In this document: positions 10,102-18,867 of the stretch, one piece after another | Layout: each line of letters begins with the position of its first letter | Numbering within the stretch: position 1 is the stretch's first letter | NCBI RefSeq assembly: GCF_000982825.1 | Contig: NZ_CP011047.1 | Span: 1,674,001 to 1,738,000, forward strand | DNA length: 64,000 nt | Origin: Cronobacter sakazakii | GTDB lineage: Bacteria > Pseudomonadota > Gammaproteobacteria > Enterobacterales > Enterobacteriaceae | Direction of reading: 5' to 3' | Notes under the pieces: model-generated | Told to the model about the DNA's origin: nothing | Database searches by the model: none | The model's input: the letters and a program-made list of their open reading frames with translations, nothing else | Position numbers and translations under genes: made by a program

Positions 10102-11372
10102 AAGGGAGCCTGCGCGAATACAGGGCGGCGCTCATCCAGCGCCTGTTCAGCGATCTGCGCCGCGCGCACGACGCCACCCGCCTGCGCCAGCGCGCGCTGC
10201 ATCGCGACGAGACGCGCGCGGCAGCGATCGTCGCCAAGCAGCGTTTTAAGCTTGCGGGCAAAGGTGCGGCGTCCGGCGAAGCGCGAGACGCGCTGCCCGA
10301 TGCCGCAGTGCTCCACCCGCGCCGCCACGCCGGGCTGATCGAACGCCAGCGGCACCACTAACAGCGGCGTGGCGCTGGCGATAGCGTCCATCACCGTGTT
10401 AAGCCCGCCGTGGGTGATGACGGCATCCGACTGGCTGAGCGCCAGCGGCTGATCGGTAAATCCCGTGACCTGTGTGGCACCGCAGGCTTTCAGCGCGCTG
10501 GCCTGCGCGTCATTCAGGCCGCCGCAATGCGCGACCAGCAGTTCGACGTCAGCGTCGCGACAGGCGCGGGCGATGGTGCGAAACAGCCCGTAGCGATGCC
10601 CCTGTAACGTGCCGAGTGAGGCGAACACGCGCGGGCGTGTCGCGTCTGGCACCGGTTCCGCTACCGGCGGCTGCGGCGGACGCAGCGGACCGACTGCATG
10701 AAAGCAGGGCGGCAGTGCGTGGCGCGGGAAATCGAGCGCGCTGAGCGTCTGGCTGATTTGCGCCAGCGGCGAGAGACAATCATGCAGCCCGCGACGGGGC
10801 GAGAGCCCGAAGCGCTGCGCGTGGTGGGCAATCACTTTACTCTGGCGACCCATCAGCCAGTCGTGTATCTGCTGGCTGGTCTGGTAAATCTTGCGGGCGC
10901 GCGGCGTCTGCGCATAGCGAAACGGCATGACCGGCAGCGGAAGCCCTGCCTCGCGGTTAACCGGCAGGGCGCAGGCGACCGAGACAAACGGCAGCTCCAG
11001 CGCGTCGGCGACGATACCGCCCGCGGGCTCCATCTGATCGACAATCAGGCCGTCCACGCCAAGACGCGTCAGCGCGTCGGGCAGCTCCCGGCACAGCATG
11101 TCGGTGGTACGCGCCAGGTCGTCAATCAGGCTCAGGATGGCCGGGCCACCCGGGTGCGCCGTCAGGCGTAAGGTGCGGGCGAGGCTGCCGGGCGGATGGC
11201 TCGCTTCGCCTACCGGATAAAAGCCGATGTTCGCATCGTCCAGCAGCGTGCGGGCCTCGGCCTGCTGAATAAAGGTGATGCGGTGCCCGCGCGCGATAAG
11301 CGCCTGCGCGAGCGCCTGCATGGCATGAACGTGACTGTAAAGCGGGGGCGTAATGACCGCGTAATGGCTCAT
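10098..11372 (-). CDS. crtX: CrtX, zeaxanthin glucosyltransferase
   Basis: 424 residues. A GT1-family UDP-glucosyltransferase that adds glucose to the hydroxyls of zeaxanthin, making the polar mono- and diglucosides. The N-terminal acceptor domain begins MSHYAVITPPLYSHVHAMQA. The C-terminal UDP-sugar signature reads VTGFTDQPLALSQSDAVITH, then GGLNTVMDAI and PLAFDQPGVAARVE. It is coupled to idi by a 4-bp ATGA overlap. Its presence means the end product of this cluster is a glycosylated, membrane-associated yellow pigment rather than free zeaxanthin. Confidence 0.95.
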
Positions 11373-12412
11373 TCCTCATCCCCGACGCGTACCAGCCGGG
11401 CCTCACGCAGCGCGCTGAGGCTGGCGCTGCCGGTGCAAAAACAGGCGACCCGCAACTGTTCAATCACGACTGCGAAATGGTCCAGCACGGCGCTGGTGGA
11501 GGTGGTCGCGCTGCCGAGCACCGCCGCGGCCTGCCCGACGAGACTTGCGCCCATCGCCAGGGCTTTGGCGGCGTCGATACCGTCGCGAATGCCGCCAGAG
11601 GCGATAAGCGGCATCGACGGGAACGCCTGATGTATCTGGCGCAGCGCCTGGGCGGTGGGTATGCCCCAGTTGGTAAAGGCCATCGCCACGTTACGGGCAT
11701 GGTCGCTCGCCGCGCGCTCACCTTCCACGGCGGCCCAGCTGGTACCGCCTGCGCCTGCCACATCCAGCATCGTGACGCCTGCCTCCGCAAGCTGGCGCGC
11801 CACCGGCACCGAGAGCCCGGCGCCGACTTCTTTCACCACCACCGGCACGGACAGTGCGTTTACGACGCGCTTGATGGCTGCCAACACGCCGCGCCAGTCG
11901 CGATCGCCGCCGGTCTGGAGCGCTTCCTGCAACGGATTAAGATGAATAATGAGCGCGTCGGCTTCCACCATCTCGACGGCGCGTTGGGCGTAATCGAGCC
12001 CCTGAACGCTGCCGATTTGCGCGGCACCGAGATTCGCCAGCAGCGGGATATCCGGCGCGTACCGGCGCAGTTCGCCCGTCAGCCCCCAGTTGTCCTCGCT
12101 TTCCAGCGCCACGCGCTGCGAGCCGACGCCCATCGCCAGCCCCAGCGTCTGCGCGGCTTCGGCGAGGTGACGGTTGATATCGCTCGCGCGCCGCGCGCCG
12201 CCGGTCATGGAGCTAATCAGAATCGGCGCTTTCATCACGCGGCCAAACAGGCGGGTGCTGAGATCGATGTCGTCAAGCGCGAGTTCCGGCAGGGCGCAGT
12301 GCTCAAAACGCCACTGCTCAAAGCCGGTGCGAATCGTTTGTTTAGCCCGCTCCGGGTGCAGAACGATATCCAGATGATCGTTCTTGCGTTGGCTCAGTTC
12401 CTTGTCCTTCAT
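11369..12412 (-). CDS. fni: Type II isopentenyl-diphosphate isomerase (FMN-dependent)
   Basis: 347 residues. It interconverts IPP and DMAPP, balancing the C5 supply for crtE. Type II motifs are in order: SSMTGGA, GVGSQRVALE, NLGAAQ, HLNPLQEALQ, VVKEVGAGLS, DVAGAGGTSWAAVE and the phosphate-binding ASGGIRDGIDAAKALAMGA. This is the TIM-barrel flavoenzyme, unrelated to the Nudix-type Idi of E. coli. It sits between crtE and crtX, as in Cronobacter and Pantoea agglomerans-type clusters, and starts 42 bp after the crtE stop. Confidence 0.95.
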   Translation of the reverse strand: MKDKELSQRKNDHLDIVLHPERAKQTIRTGFEQWRFEHCALPELALDDIDLSTRLFGRVMKAPILISSMTGGARRASDINRHLAEAAQTLGLAMGVGSQRVALESEDNWGLTGELRRYAPDIPLLANLGAAQIGSVQGLDYAQRAVEMVEADALIIHLNPLQEALQTGGDRDWRGVLAAIKRVVNALSVPVVVKEVGAGLSVPVARQLAEAGVTMLDVAGAGGTSWAAVEGERAASDHARNVAMAFTNWGIPTAQALRQIHQAFPSMPLIASGGIRDGIDAAKALAMGASLVGQAAAVLGSATTSTSAVLDHFAVVIEQLRVACFCTGSASLSALREARLVRVGDEE

Positions 12413-12454
12413 TCATACTCCAGTAACAGTCACTGTCGGCGACACGGCGCGCGT

Positions 12455-13360
12455 TCAGCCAAACATAGCCAGCTGTTTATCAAACCAGGCGTACATAAAA
12501 CGGCGGGTGGACGCGCCGCGCGAACAGGCACCGGTGAGATGCTCATCGGCGCGCAGCAGGTGATCGCGCAGGCGCTGATGCACCGCTTCCGGGCCAAGCA
12601 TCGCCACCAGCGTCGATTTCCCGGCGTCTTTATTAATGTCTTTACCGGTATGGTTCAGGCCATCCGCCAGATCGTCAAGCAGCTGGAACGCCTGGCCGAG
12701 ATGGCGCGAGAACTCGCGAAGCTTATGGCGCACCGAGGCGGAAGCGCCGGCGGCAATGGCGGCGATTTGCAGCGTGGCGTCGAACAGCACGCTGGTTTTG
12801 AGATCGTTGGTGGCGAGTATCGCCTCGGCGCTACGGGCCTGGTTGCCTTCGCTGAGATCGCGAAACTGCCCCTGCACCAGCCCCTGCAACCCGACGGCGC
12901 TGGAAAGCTCGCTGACCGCCTGAGTTTTACAGCTGTCGGATAACGGACTGGCCTGGGCCACTACGCCGAATGCCCGGCTGAGTAACGCGACCGCCGCGAG
13001 GATCGCCACGCTTTCGCCATACTGGCGGTGGATGGTGGGTTTACCGCGGCGCAGCAGAGCGTTGTCCATACACGGAATATCGTCGAGCATCAGCGACGCG
13101 GCGTGCACCATCTCCACGGCGCAGGCGAGATCCATCAACGCGGGCTGACTGGCGTCGCAGCCGAGATCGCGCGCGGCGAGAATGAGCAGCAGCGGACGCA
13201 CCCGCTTACCGGGCGTCAGCGCGCCTTCGCGCATCGCGGCGCAGACCAGATCGCGCTCCTGGCCCGGCGGCAGAAGCTCGTCAAGGCGGGTTTGCAGCGC
13301 ATCGCGCAGCGCCTGCAATTCGATTTCCTGCCCTGAAGATTTCACGGCGTTAGCGTTCAT
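12455..13360 (-). CDS. crtE: CrtE, geranylgeranyl diphosphate synthase
   Basis: 301 residues. A trans-prenyltransferase that makes the C20 precursor of phytoene. The first aspartate-rich motif is LMLDDIPCMDN (DDxxxxD) and the second is LLDDLADGLNHTGKD (DDxxD). The signature EMVHAASLMLDD precedes the first. The ATG is preceded by an AGAGG ribosome site. This is the first gene of the minus-strand carotenoid operon, so the operon promoter should lie in the 261 bp before it. Confidence 0.96.
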   Translation of the reverse strand: MNANAVKSSGQEIELQALRDALQTRLDELLPPGQERDLVCAAMREGALTPGKRVRPLLLILAARDLGCDASQPALMDLACAVEMVHAASLMLDDIPCMDNALLRRGKPTIHRQYGESVAILAAVALLSRAFGVVAQASPLSDSCKTQAVSELSSAVGLQGLVQGQFRDLSEGNQARSAEAILATNDLKTSVLFDATLQIAAIAAGASASVRHKLREFSRHLGQAFQLLDDLADGLNHTGKDINKDAGKSTLVAMLGPEAVHQRLRDHLLRADEHLTGACSRGASTRRFMYAWFDKQLAMFG

Positions 13361-13621
13361 GGTTAAGGCCTCTGATGGTGTCCGTTATCGCTGTGGCGTG
13401 GAAGGAATGAAAAGCGCAACTGCGCGCGAGTGCCGCCCTCAGGCGCGCGGCAGTCGTCGCATCAGGCGAAATGTGGGATTTTTGGTGTCTGAACAACTGA
13501 TTATCTTCACGGTAATCTTTCCGGATACGTTCTTAAAAAGCGTAGCGTAATCCCGGAAAATTTCTTCAGCTAACCTCAGTGTGGCACAAAACTTTACAAT
13601 TCTGTGAGCTGTTGTACAGGT
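13361..13621 (-). promoter_or_regulatory. Upstream region of the carotenoid operon
   Basis: 261 bp between crtE and ytfJ, both on the minus strand. There is no gene in it. The distal part (13480-13621) is relatively AT-rich and on the minus strand contains a TTGTAAAGTTTTGTG stretch; the proximal part is GC-rich leader. I could not settle on one -35/-10 pair, so the exact promoter is not assigned. Confidence 0.4.
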
Positions 13622-14170
13622 TTATGCGAGCAGAGAGCGCAGCAGCGTCATCACCTGACGGACTTCATCCTGCGTGAGCGCGCCATCTTTGGCGAAGCGG
13701 ATGCGGCCATCTTTATCCAGAACCACCACGGCGGAACCGCCCGGCTGAAGCCGCCAGGCGCGCTGCACCGCGCCCTGGCCGTCGAGCACAAAGACCGATG
13801 AGGGATATGCTTTTTTGGTGCTTTCCAGACTGCGGCGCACAAAGATGGCGCTGCCGGGAATGGCGTCATCGGTGTTGATTATCGTGGTGGCCTGAAATTT
13901 ATCTGCCGGCAGCTGCGCCGCCGCGATGGCGTCGCTGATGCCTTTATTCAGATCTTTCGCCGACAGCCTGCCCGCCACATGCAGCACCAGGCCCACTTTG
14001 CCGCTAAGCCGCGCGCTGTTCCAGTCACGATAATCAATCTCGCCCTGATTCAGCGTCAGCTCGCCGCGCTCAGCCACGCCAACCGGTGCCACCCGTTCGC
14101 CTTCTGTAAAATTGTGCGCGCAGGCGAAAAAGGGCAGCAGAGTGCAGATGAGCAGTAACGAACGCAGCAT
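13622..14170 (-). CDS. ytfJ: YtfJ family periplasmic protein
   Basis: 182 residues with a Sec signal peptide (MLRSLLLICTLLPFFACAHN, predicted cleavage after ACA). The mature part matches the YtfJ family, which has a thioredoxin-like layout without an obvious active-site CxxC: VPVG-like GERVAPVGVAERGEL, INTDDAIPGSAIFV, SAVVVLDKDGRIRFAKDGAL. Function is unknown; it is probably periplasmic. In E. coli ytfJ lies elsewhere (the ytf cluster), so its place beside the crt operon is a rearranged context. Confidence 0.9.
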   Translation of the reverse strand: MLRSLLLICTLLPFFACAHNFTEGERVAPVGVAERGELTLNQGEIDYRDWNSARLSGKVGLVLHVAGRLSAKDLNKGISDAIAAAQLPADKFQATTIINTDDAIPGSAIFVRRSLESTKKAYPSSVFVLDGQGAVQRAWRLQPGGSAVVVLDKDGRIRFAKDGALTQDEVRQVMTLLRSLLA

Positions 14171-14327
14171 GGGAAATCCTCAATATGGGGAGTTGGGAAA
14201 AGTGTAGTGGAGATTGCCCGGTTGGGTTGAGGGATGACAGATGAGCGTGTTCTGACGTTTTGATCGGGAGAAGAGTGAGGTTATTGATTTTGAGGTATAA
14301 AGGAAAATCAAAAACAGGGAGACGAGA

Positions 14328-14711
14328 ATGATGGGATGGATCAAAGCCGCGTTGTGTAGTATCGGCGTGATGTTTTTCTCAGGCGCTGCATGGGCTGAAA
14401 AAATCCAGTGCCCGACTACTCTGACAGAGAAAAATCACGTCCACAGGCTGAATCTGGTCGATGTGTTTGAAGGCCCGCCGGACGAGCTTGCGTCCTTATT
14501 GCCGAGAAAGGCTATGTTGGTTTCAAAGGTGTAACGACCGGCTTTGTTGAAGCCTCTTATATCTTTATGAGTGAGTACGCTTTTACTAAATATGATGCAT
14601 TAAAGCTCCATGATGTACTGGAATGAGTTTTATCGGTCTTTAGATAAGCTTATTAAAAGCAGTATGAATGATGCACCTCTTATAAACGGGTTTCTACGGT
14701 CTATCATCTAA
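14328..14711 (+). pseudogene. Broken gene for a small exported protein (STY0300-like start)
   Basis: The open frame from ATG 14328 has a clear signal peptide (MMGWIKAALCSIGVMFFSGA, cleavage after AWA) and EKIQCPTTLTEK, then stops at 14534 after 68 residues. Shifting frame near 14500 continues sensibly as EKGYVGFKGVTTGFVEASYI ... KLHDVLE. A second shift at 14613 gives WNEFYRSLDKL ... GFLRSII, ending at 14711. The simplest reading is one secreted protein of ~125 residues broken by two frameshifts, or two fused fragments. The start resembles the uncharacterised STY0300 family from memory. The ribosome site (CAGGGAGACGAG) is good, so the 68-residue fragment may still be made. Confidence 0.5.
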
Positions 14712-15114
14712 TTTTAAATAATACCCGCATACCGTTGTAAAAACCACTTTTCGCAATATTAACGCTTATTGTAGTGTGTTCTAAAAGACCATGGTGGCGC
14801 GAATTGATGTGCGAAAAGATGAGATTGTTTCGATACTCAATAATTAAATAATACAGCGAAAGAAAGGCATCGCTCCTGAAACTATACATCGGTATAGGCA
14901 CCGTTGAGTAATGAGCAGCATGAGATATTAACTTGCTAAGGATATTTTTTCTGGTGGTATCAAAAAAACAATTTTAAAATTCTTCGTTGGTCTTAATATG
15001 CTAAATGAACTCTTGAAATTGTTGTGTAGATTATGTGTGGGAATCTTTGGAGAGTAATGATCGCTTAGGTTGTGATTATTATTTTTTAAAAATGATAGCC
15101 CTTTTTCAGGGCCA
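14712..15114. other. AT-rich stretch without a credible gene
   Basis: About 400 bp, clearly more AT-rich than the flanking core genome. Short minus-strand frames exist (for example 14704-14901, 65 codons) but lack ribosome sites and recognisable composition. It looks like decayed coding sequence. Confidence 0.5.
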
Positions 15115-15291
15115 TCAATACCAGCGATTGTATTTAATATAGAAAAAAGAAACGATGATGAACCATAATAATGTGAGTATTCCCGAATAATCTTCAATGA
15201 AATAAATAAACAAAAAGGCCCCTGCAAGTATAATTGCAATTGGGACCAGGTGGGAATGCGCTGCCCATAAGAAGGCAAATATTTTCTTCAT
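15115..15291 (-). CDS. 58-residue two-helix membrane protein
   Basis: Starts MKKIFAFLWAAHSHLVPIAI and ends YIKYNRWY. Two hydrophobic segments are visible: ~15-31 (VPIAIILAGAFLFIYFI) and ~38-52 (ILTLLWFIIVSFFYI). The ATG overlaps the stop codon of the 238-residue gene as ATGA, a strong sign of translational coupling. Another frame over the same DNA is longer (116 codons), but it has a soluble, repetitive composition and no coupling, so I prefer this one. Not recognised. The coupling suggests it works with the upstream product, for example as a membrane partner or immunity protein. Confidence 0.65.
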   Translation of the reverse strand: MKKIFAFLWAAHSHLVPIAIILAGAFLFIYFIEDYSGILTLLWFIIVSFFYIKYNRWY

Positions 15292-16004
15292 CTTTTTAAC
15301 ATTTCATATAAAGCATCGCCAATAATTTCCTCGTTATTGCCTCCAGATTCAACTTGATAGATGATTTTTGACATTTGTGGTTCAATAAGGAAGTATAACA
15401 TTTCTATCTTTTCACGAAAAAGTACCTGATAATATACTGCGTCTTGAAATTTAAGTTTATTTGCGGCCAGTGCGGCCACTTCGGCTTTAGAATAAAGAGT
15501 CACCACTTTAATAAGCCAGCTGGACATTTCATTAACTTTTTGAATATATGATTCTTGAAACTTGCCACTGCTTACAATCAATTTGGCAATTGTCAGTGAC
15601 AGAGCCATCTTACTCGTGCGCTCTGCTGATTCATATGCTTTCTCACCAATTTTTTGCTTTATATAAGATACAAGGGTGTTGCTTTTTTCGTCTCCGAGAC
15701 GCTTAAAAGTTTTCTGGAAATAAAGCTGAACCATATCGAGAACAACATCGTTTCTTTTATAAATTTCTAATAAAGATAAATACAAACGCTTATCTTCACC
15801 CCATTGTTCATGACATGTGCTTCTGTAATATTTGTCAGGCATCATGCATGAGCCATAGTTAATAATACGCTGGCTTCCAAGCTTAACGTCTTCGACGGTT
15901 TGCATGTGAGTGGCATAGACCTCCTTCACAGCTTTAGTTAAAGCAATTGCCAGCCTTTGATCTGACTGCGCTTTCAATTTGAGATAGTTTTCTGCCATTT
16001 CCAT
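15288..16004 (-). CDS. Uncharacterised 238-residue protein
   Basis: Starts MEMAENYLKLKAQSDQRLAI (ATG 16004; ATG 15998 is also possible, with AAGG upstream). It has no signal peptide. It is mostly helical and charged. Two cysteines flank a short segment (YGSCMMPDKYYRSTCHEQW). A moderately hydrophobic stretch lies at ~125-150 (SKMALSLTIAKLIVSSGKF), and further helices follow (WLIKVVTLYSKAEVAALAAN). It is followed by the coupled 58-residue membrane protein and faces an 85-residue membrane protein gene on the other strand. I do not recognise the family. Low GC unlike the backbone, so horizontally acquired. A membrane-active effector is possible but unproven. Confidence 0.75.
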   Translation of the reverse strand: MEMAENYLKLKAQSDQRLAIALTKAVKEVYATHMQTVEDVKLGSQRIINYGSCMMPDKYYRSTCHEQWGEDKRLYLSLLEIYKRNDVVLDMVQLYFQKTFKRLGDEKSNTLVSYIKQKIGEKAYESAERTSKMALSLTIAKLIVSSGKFQESYIQKVNEMSSWLIKVVTLYSKAEVAALAANKLKFQDAVYYQVLFREKIEMLYFLIEPQMSKIIYQVESGGNNEEIIGDALYEMLKR

Positions 16005-16068
16005 GAGCCTTGTTGTAACATTTATGGTTAATGATTGATCATGGTCGCTTGCAGGAGCAAGGATAAAG

Positions 16069-16326
16069 ATGAAAAAAAGTCGTAAAATACTCGTTTACGT
16101 TATAGCTGCGATTATTGCTCTCCTAATAATTCCTGAGATCATCTTAAGGGAAGTTCCAAATGACATGCTTGCTAGTCTTGGAGACTTTACAAGTTTGGGC
16201 GGTTTAATAAGCCCTTTCCTCTCTGCGATGATTTTTATTGGTGTATCGTCAATACTGATCGGGATTCTCAGCGTGTATGCAGTGAGACAATTTTACCGTT
16301 TTTTAGTACGCGTGAAGAGTAAATAA
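16069..16326 (+). CDS. 85-residue membrane protein with two helices
   Basis: Begins MKKSRKILVYVIAAIIALLI. Predicted membrane helices at ~8-27 and ~46-72 (LISPFLSAMIFIGVSSILIG), with a basic C-terminus (RQFYRFLVRVKSK). The ribosome site AAGGATAAAG precedes the ATG well. It is divergent from the 238-residue gene, with only 64 bp between the starts, so both promoters share that gap. Not recognised. Candidate roles are immunity to the neighbouring product or an independent small membrane protein. Confidence 0.7.
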   Translation: MKKSRKILVYVIAAIIALLIIPEIILREVPNDMLASLGDFTSLGGLISPFLSAMIFIGVSSILIGILSVYAVRQFYRFLVRVKSK

Positions 16327-16347
16327 CCTGACATGAAATAGGGTTAG

Positions 16348-17907
16348 GCACTACTCAGATACAGCGACCTATTGCTGCGATGGTTTACCGGATATGAGGG
16401 GTGTTAGCAGCCCGCCGAAAAAGGCTTCCAGCGACTTTTTGTGCGTGAACTGGTCGGCGTGTTTGAGCGCAGCTGGCCCTGTTCGTTCCAGCATCCCACG
16501 CTGAAAGAAATCGCCGGCTGGCTGACGGAGCATAGCGGCATCACGGTCACGGTGCCGGATGCGGCCTACAGCGACAGGCCGATCCCGCACTTCACCCATT
16601 CCGGCAGCGGGTTCCAGTTGCTGGATAATCTGGGCCGCGCGTTTGGTGTGAATGATTACGTCTGGTATCAGCTGCCGGATGGCTCTCTTTATCTGGGCGG
16701 CGCGGAAAAGGCGCTGTTTGCCGGGCGGCCCGTGGATATTCCGGCAGACTTTAACCAGGGCGCTGCCGGTGGCAACAGCATGACCATCCCTCTGGTGCAG
16801 ACCCTGCGCCCCGGTGTGGAGGTGAACGGACAGCGGGTGACGAAAATAAACCTGTCCGGTGACAACATGACCATCACATGGACGCCGCGCGACAAGGCAA
16901 CCGGCAGGCCGTTACAGAAAACCCCGATTCAGCGCCAGATAGAGGCGCATTATCCTGAGCTGGCCTCCGGGCTGCATCTGCCGAAATTTGCGCGGGTGGT
17001 GGCGCACAGCGAGCCGGTGAGCAGCGGGAATTTTTCTGATCCGTTCCGCCCGCGCTATGCCGTTGACGTGCAGCTGCTTGACGCAGACGGTAAGCCGGAC
17101 GGTAACACGCCGGTTTATTCCGCCGTGCCGCTGCCGGTGCCGATGGCCGGTAATGATTCGGGGATGTTCCAGTTTCCGCCGGAAGGCACGCTGGTTGAAG
17201 TGGGCTTTACCGGCGGGCGTGCGGATAAGCCGTTTGTACGCCAGGCCGTGCCGGATGGCACAAGCCTGCCGGACGTGAAGCCGGGCGAGCAGCTGCAACA
17301 GCAGCGGGAAGAAGTGTCACAACGCGTCACGCAGGCCGGTGACTGGGTGCGCAAGACTGACCAGACCATCAGCGAAACATCCATGAGCCGCGAAGTGACC
17401 GCAGACCTGGAGCGCCGCGAGCTGGTCAGCCGTGAAACCACGGTAAAAGCCACGGATAAAACCACGGTACTGGGAACGGTCAGCCTGCTGGCCGGTGCCG
17501 TTCAGCATGTGGCCACCGGCGATTACGCCATCGCAGCCAGCGGCAAATTTCTGGCTCGCGTGGAAGGCGATGCCGAAGCTGAAATTGACGGCCACCAGAA
17601 AACGCACGCGAAGGGCGGCATTGAGACGCAGACCGATGGCGGGCTGACCGAGAAAATCGCGCAGCTGCGTAAAAGCGTCGCGGCGGGCGGTCAGCAAATT
17701 ATGGGGCCAACGGTACACATCGGCAGCGAAAGCGTTAACACGCTGCAAATGATGCTGGATACCATAGACCTGCTGGCACAGCTGGCCAGCCAGTGCGCCA
17801 GCCATTCACACCCCGGCACCGGCGGGCCTACCACTGCCGCCGCGTTCAGCCAGACGGCGGCGCAGGCGACACAGACCCGCAGCCGGTACGAAAACATTAT
17901 CGCCTGA
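16348..17907 (+). pseudogene. Truncated phage tail spike/baseplate gene (gp27-gp5 / VgrG-like)
   Basis: The conserved part reads from GTG 16441 to 17907 (488 codons). In the same frame upstream, LLRYSDLLLRWFTGYEGC, then an amber TAG at 16405-16407, then QPAEKGFQRLFVRELVG is continuous coding sense. The gene is therefore interrupted by a stop and cut off at its 5' end near 16348, where the hub domain should continue for ~100-200 residues. A gp5-like OB-fold follows (VPMAGNDSGMFQFPPEGTLV; EVGFTGGRADKPFVRQA). Then come a charged linker, a beta-helical region and a SHSHPGTGG segment near the C-terminus. GC and codon use differ from the AT-rich DNA around it. It is a phage-type spike remnant; a complete T6SS VgrG is not supported, and no other tail genes are near. 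Confidence 0.7.
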
Positions 17908-17918
17908 TCCGACAAAAT

Positions 17919-17942
17919 GCCCGCCAGTACGCGGGCTTTTTT
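17919..17942 (+). terminator. Terminator after the phage spike remnant
   Basis: Stem GCCCGC / GCGGGC with loop CAGTAC followed by TTTTTT, starting 12 bp after the stop codon. Confidence 0.85.
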
Positions 17943-18431
17943 ATGCCTGTCATTAACCCATCCAGAACGCACCACAGCGCCCGCATCGCGTTGACCGCGC
18001 ACCGCCATCCCTGAAACAGATCCCGCCCGCCTCGTTGCGCTGACGCAGCCACAGCCCCACAAAATAAAACGTTCGCAGACAAAAACGGCACTACACCGCA
18101 CCCGCCTGCAAGTTTTGGATCACAAAAATTTTTCAGTTTTGTTTTTTTACAAATGATATCGCCAGACCGCGCCAGCGCTGGGGCTTTGCCAGAAAAACGA
18201 AACTGAAAAGATTGAAATGAATTTCACTTTTTTTCAGTAAAAAGGATCTCTGATGTTTTAGGTGGATTTCATAACATGCAGAAATAAAAAGGTTTTTTTA
18301 ATTTTATGCGAAAAGAAAGGATCTGCGGCGTCACGTTATACCGGGGCGCGAGAAGCCGTAAAAGTTAGAGCTGGCGCGGCCTGCCGGTGAAAAGCCTGTT
18401 TCCGCATGACTGAAAAAAAACGCATAGCGTA
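17943..18431. other. Non-coding stretch between spike remnant and SOS gene
   Basis: About 490 bp. The first part is GC-rich with no long frame; from 18110 it becomes AT-rich with poly-T tracts (TTTTTTAC, CACTTTTTTTCAG). No gene or known RNA is apparent. Confidence 0.5.
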
Positions 18432-18451
18432 TACTGTGATTATATACAGTA
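18432..18451 (+). promoter_or_regulatory. LexA (SOS) box
   Basis: TACTGTGATTATATACAGTA: a 20-base site with the invariant CTGT-N8-ACAG core and outer TA pair, matching the enterobacterial consensus TACTG(TA)5CAGTA at 17 of 20 positions. It lies 23 bp before the ATG of the 86-residue gene and would overlap its promoter, so that gene should be repressed by LexA and induced by DNA damage. Confidence 0.85.
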
Positions 18452-18474
18452 AAAATATTCTGCAGGGGTGTGAT

Positions 18475-18735
18475 ATGGGGCGTTTGGCCATTAGCGGTGC
18501 GCTTTTTATTTTTAAGAAGCGAGGGGAAAAACTGGAGCCGTGGGAATCTGAAACTTGTAACGGCTGGCCTGATCATCGTTATGTGCTCTGGCCACGCGCT
18601 GAATGGTGGGATGTTCGTTATCTGAAAAGAACACAAGAGGGTAAAGAGTGGTTGCCTATCGCGGAAAAGCCCTTTGCTGATGAGTCGGCGGCATGGCTGG
18701 CTGCATATAGTCACTGGCTGAAACGGTCAAAATAG
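18475..18735 (+). CDS. SOS-regulated 86-residue protein of unknown function
   Basis: Starts MGRLAISGALFIFKKRGEKL with a strong CAGGGG ribosome site 8 bases before the ATG. The frame stays open to 18406, but the LexA box and ribosome site place the start at 18475. It is rich in Trp and aromatic residues (WESETCNGWP, WPRAEWWDVRYL, WLAAYSHWLKRSK) and has no signal peptide or clear membrane segment. I do not recognise it; small LexA-controlled genes of this kind are often carried by prophages. The next sequence (18780-18825) has a weak GGGAC/GTCCC hairpin and a T-rich tract that might end its transcript. Confidence 0.75.
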   Translation: MGRLAISGALFIFKKRGEKLEPWESETCNGWPDHRYVLWPRAEWWDVRYLKRTQEGKEWLPIAEKPFADESAAWLAAYSHWLKRSK

Positions 18736-18867
18736 GAGTAGAGCCTTACCAATACAAAATTAAGCCAGGTGGACACTGGACAAAAAAAGGGACTACGTTC
18801 TCACATGTCCCCCTTATTTTATTTTTGGAGCTTGCGTGAGTAGAACGCGCGGAAAATCCCTGCATAC

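Noticed and set aside
14928..15278. A 116-codon minus-strand frame
   Set aside because: No own ribosome site and no coherent domain; the overlapping 58-codon frame is coupled to the upstream gene and encodes two membrane helices.
16441..17907. An intact type VI secretion VgrG
   Set aside because: The 5' part is missing, an amber codon interrupts the frame, the OB-fold and tail look phage-like, and no tss genes or effector are attached.
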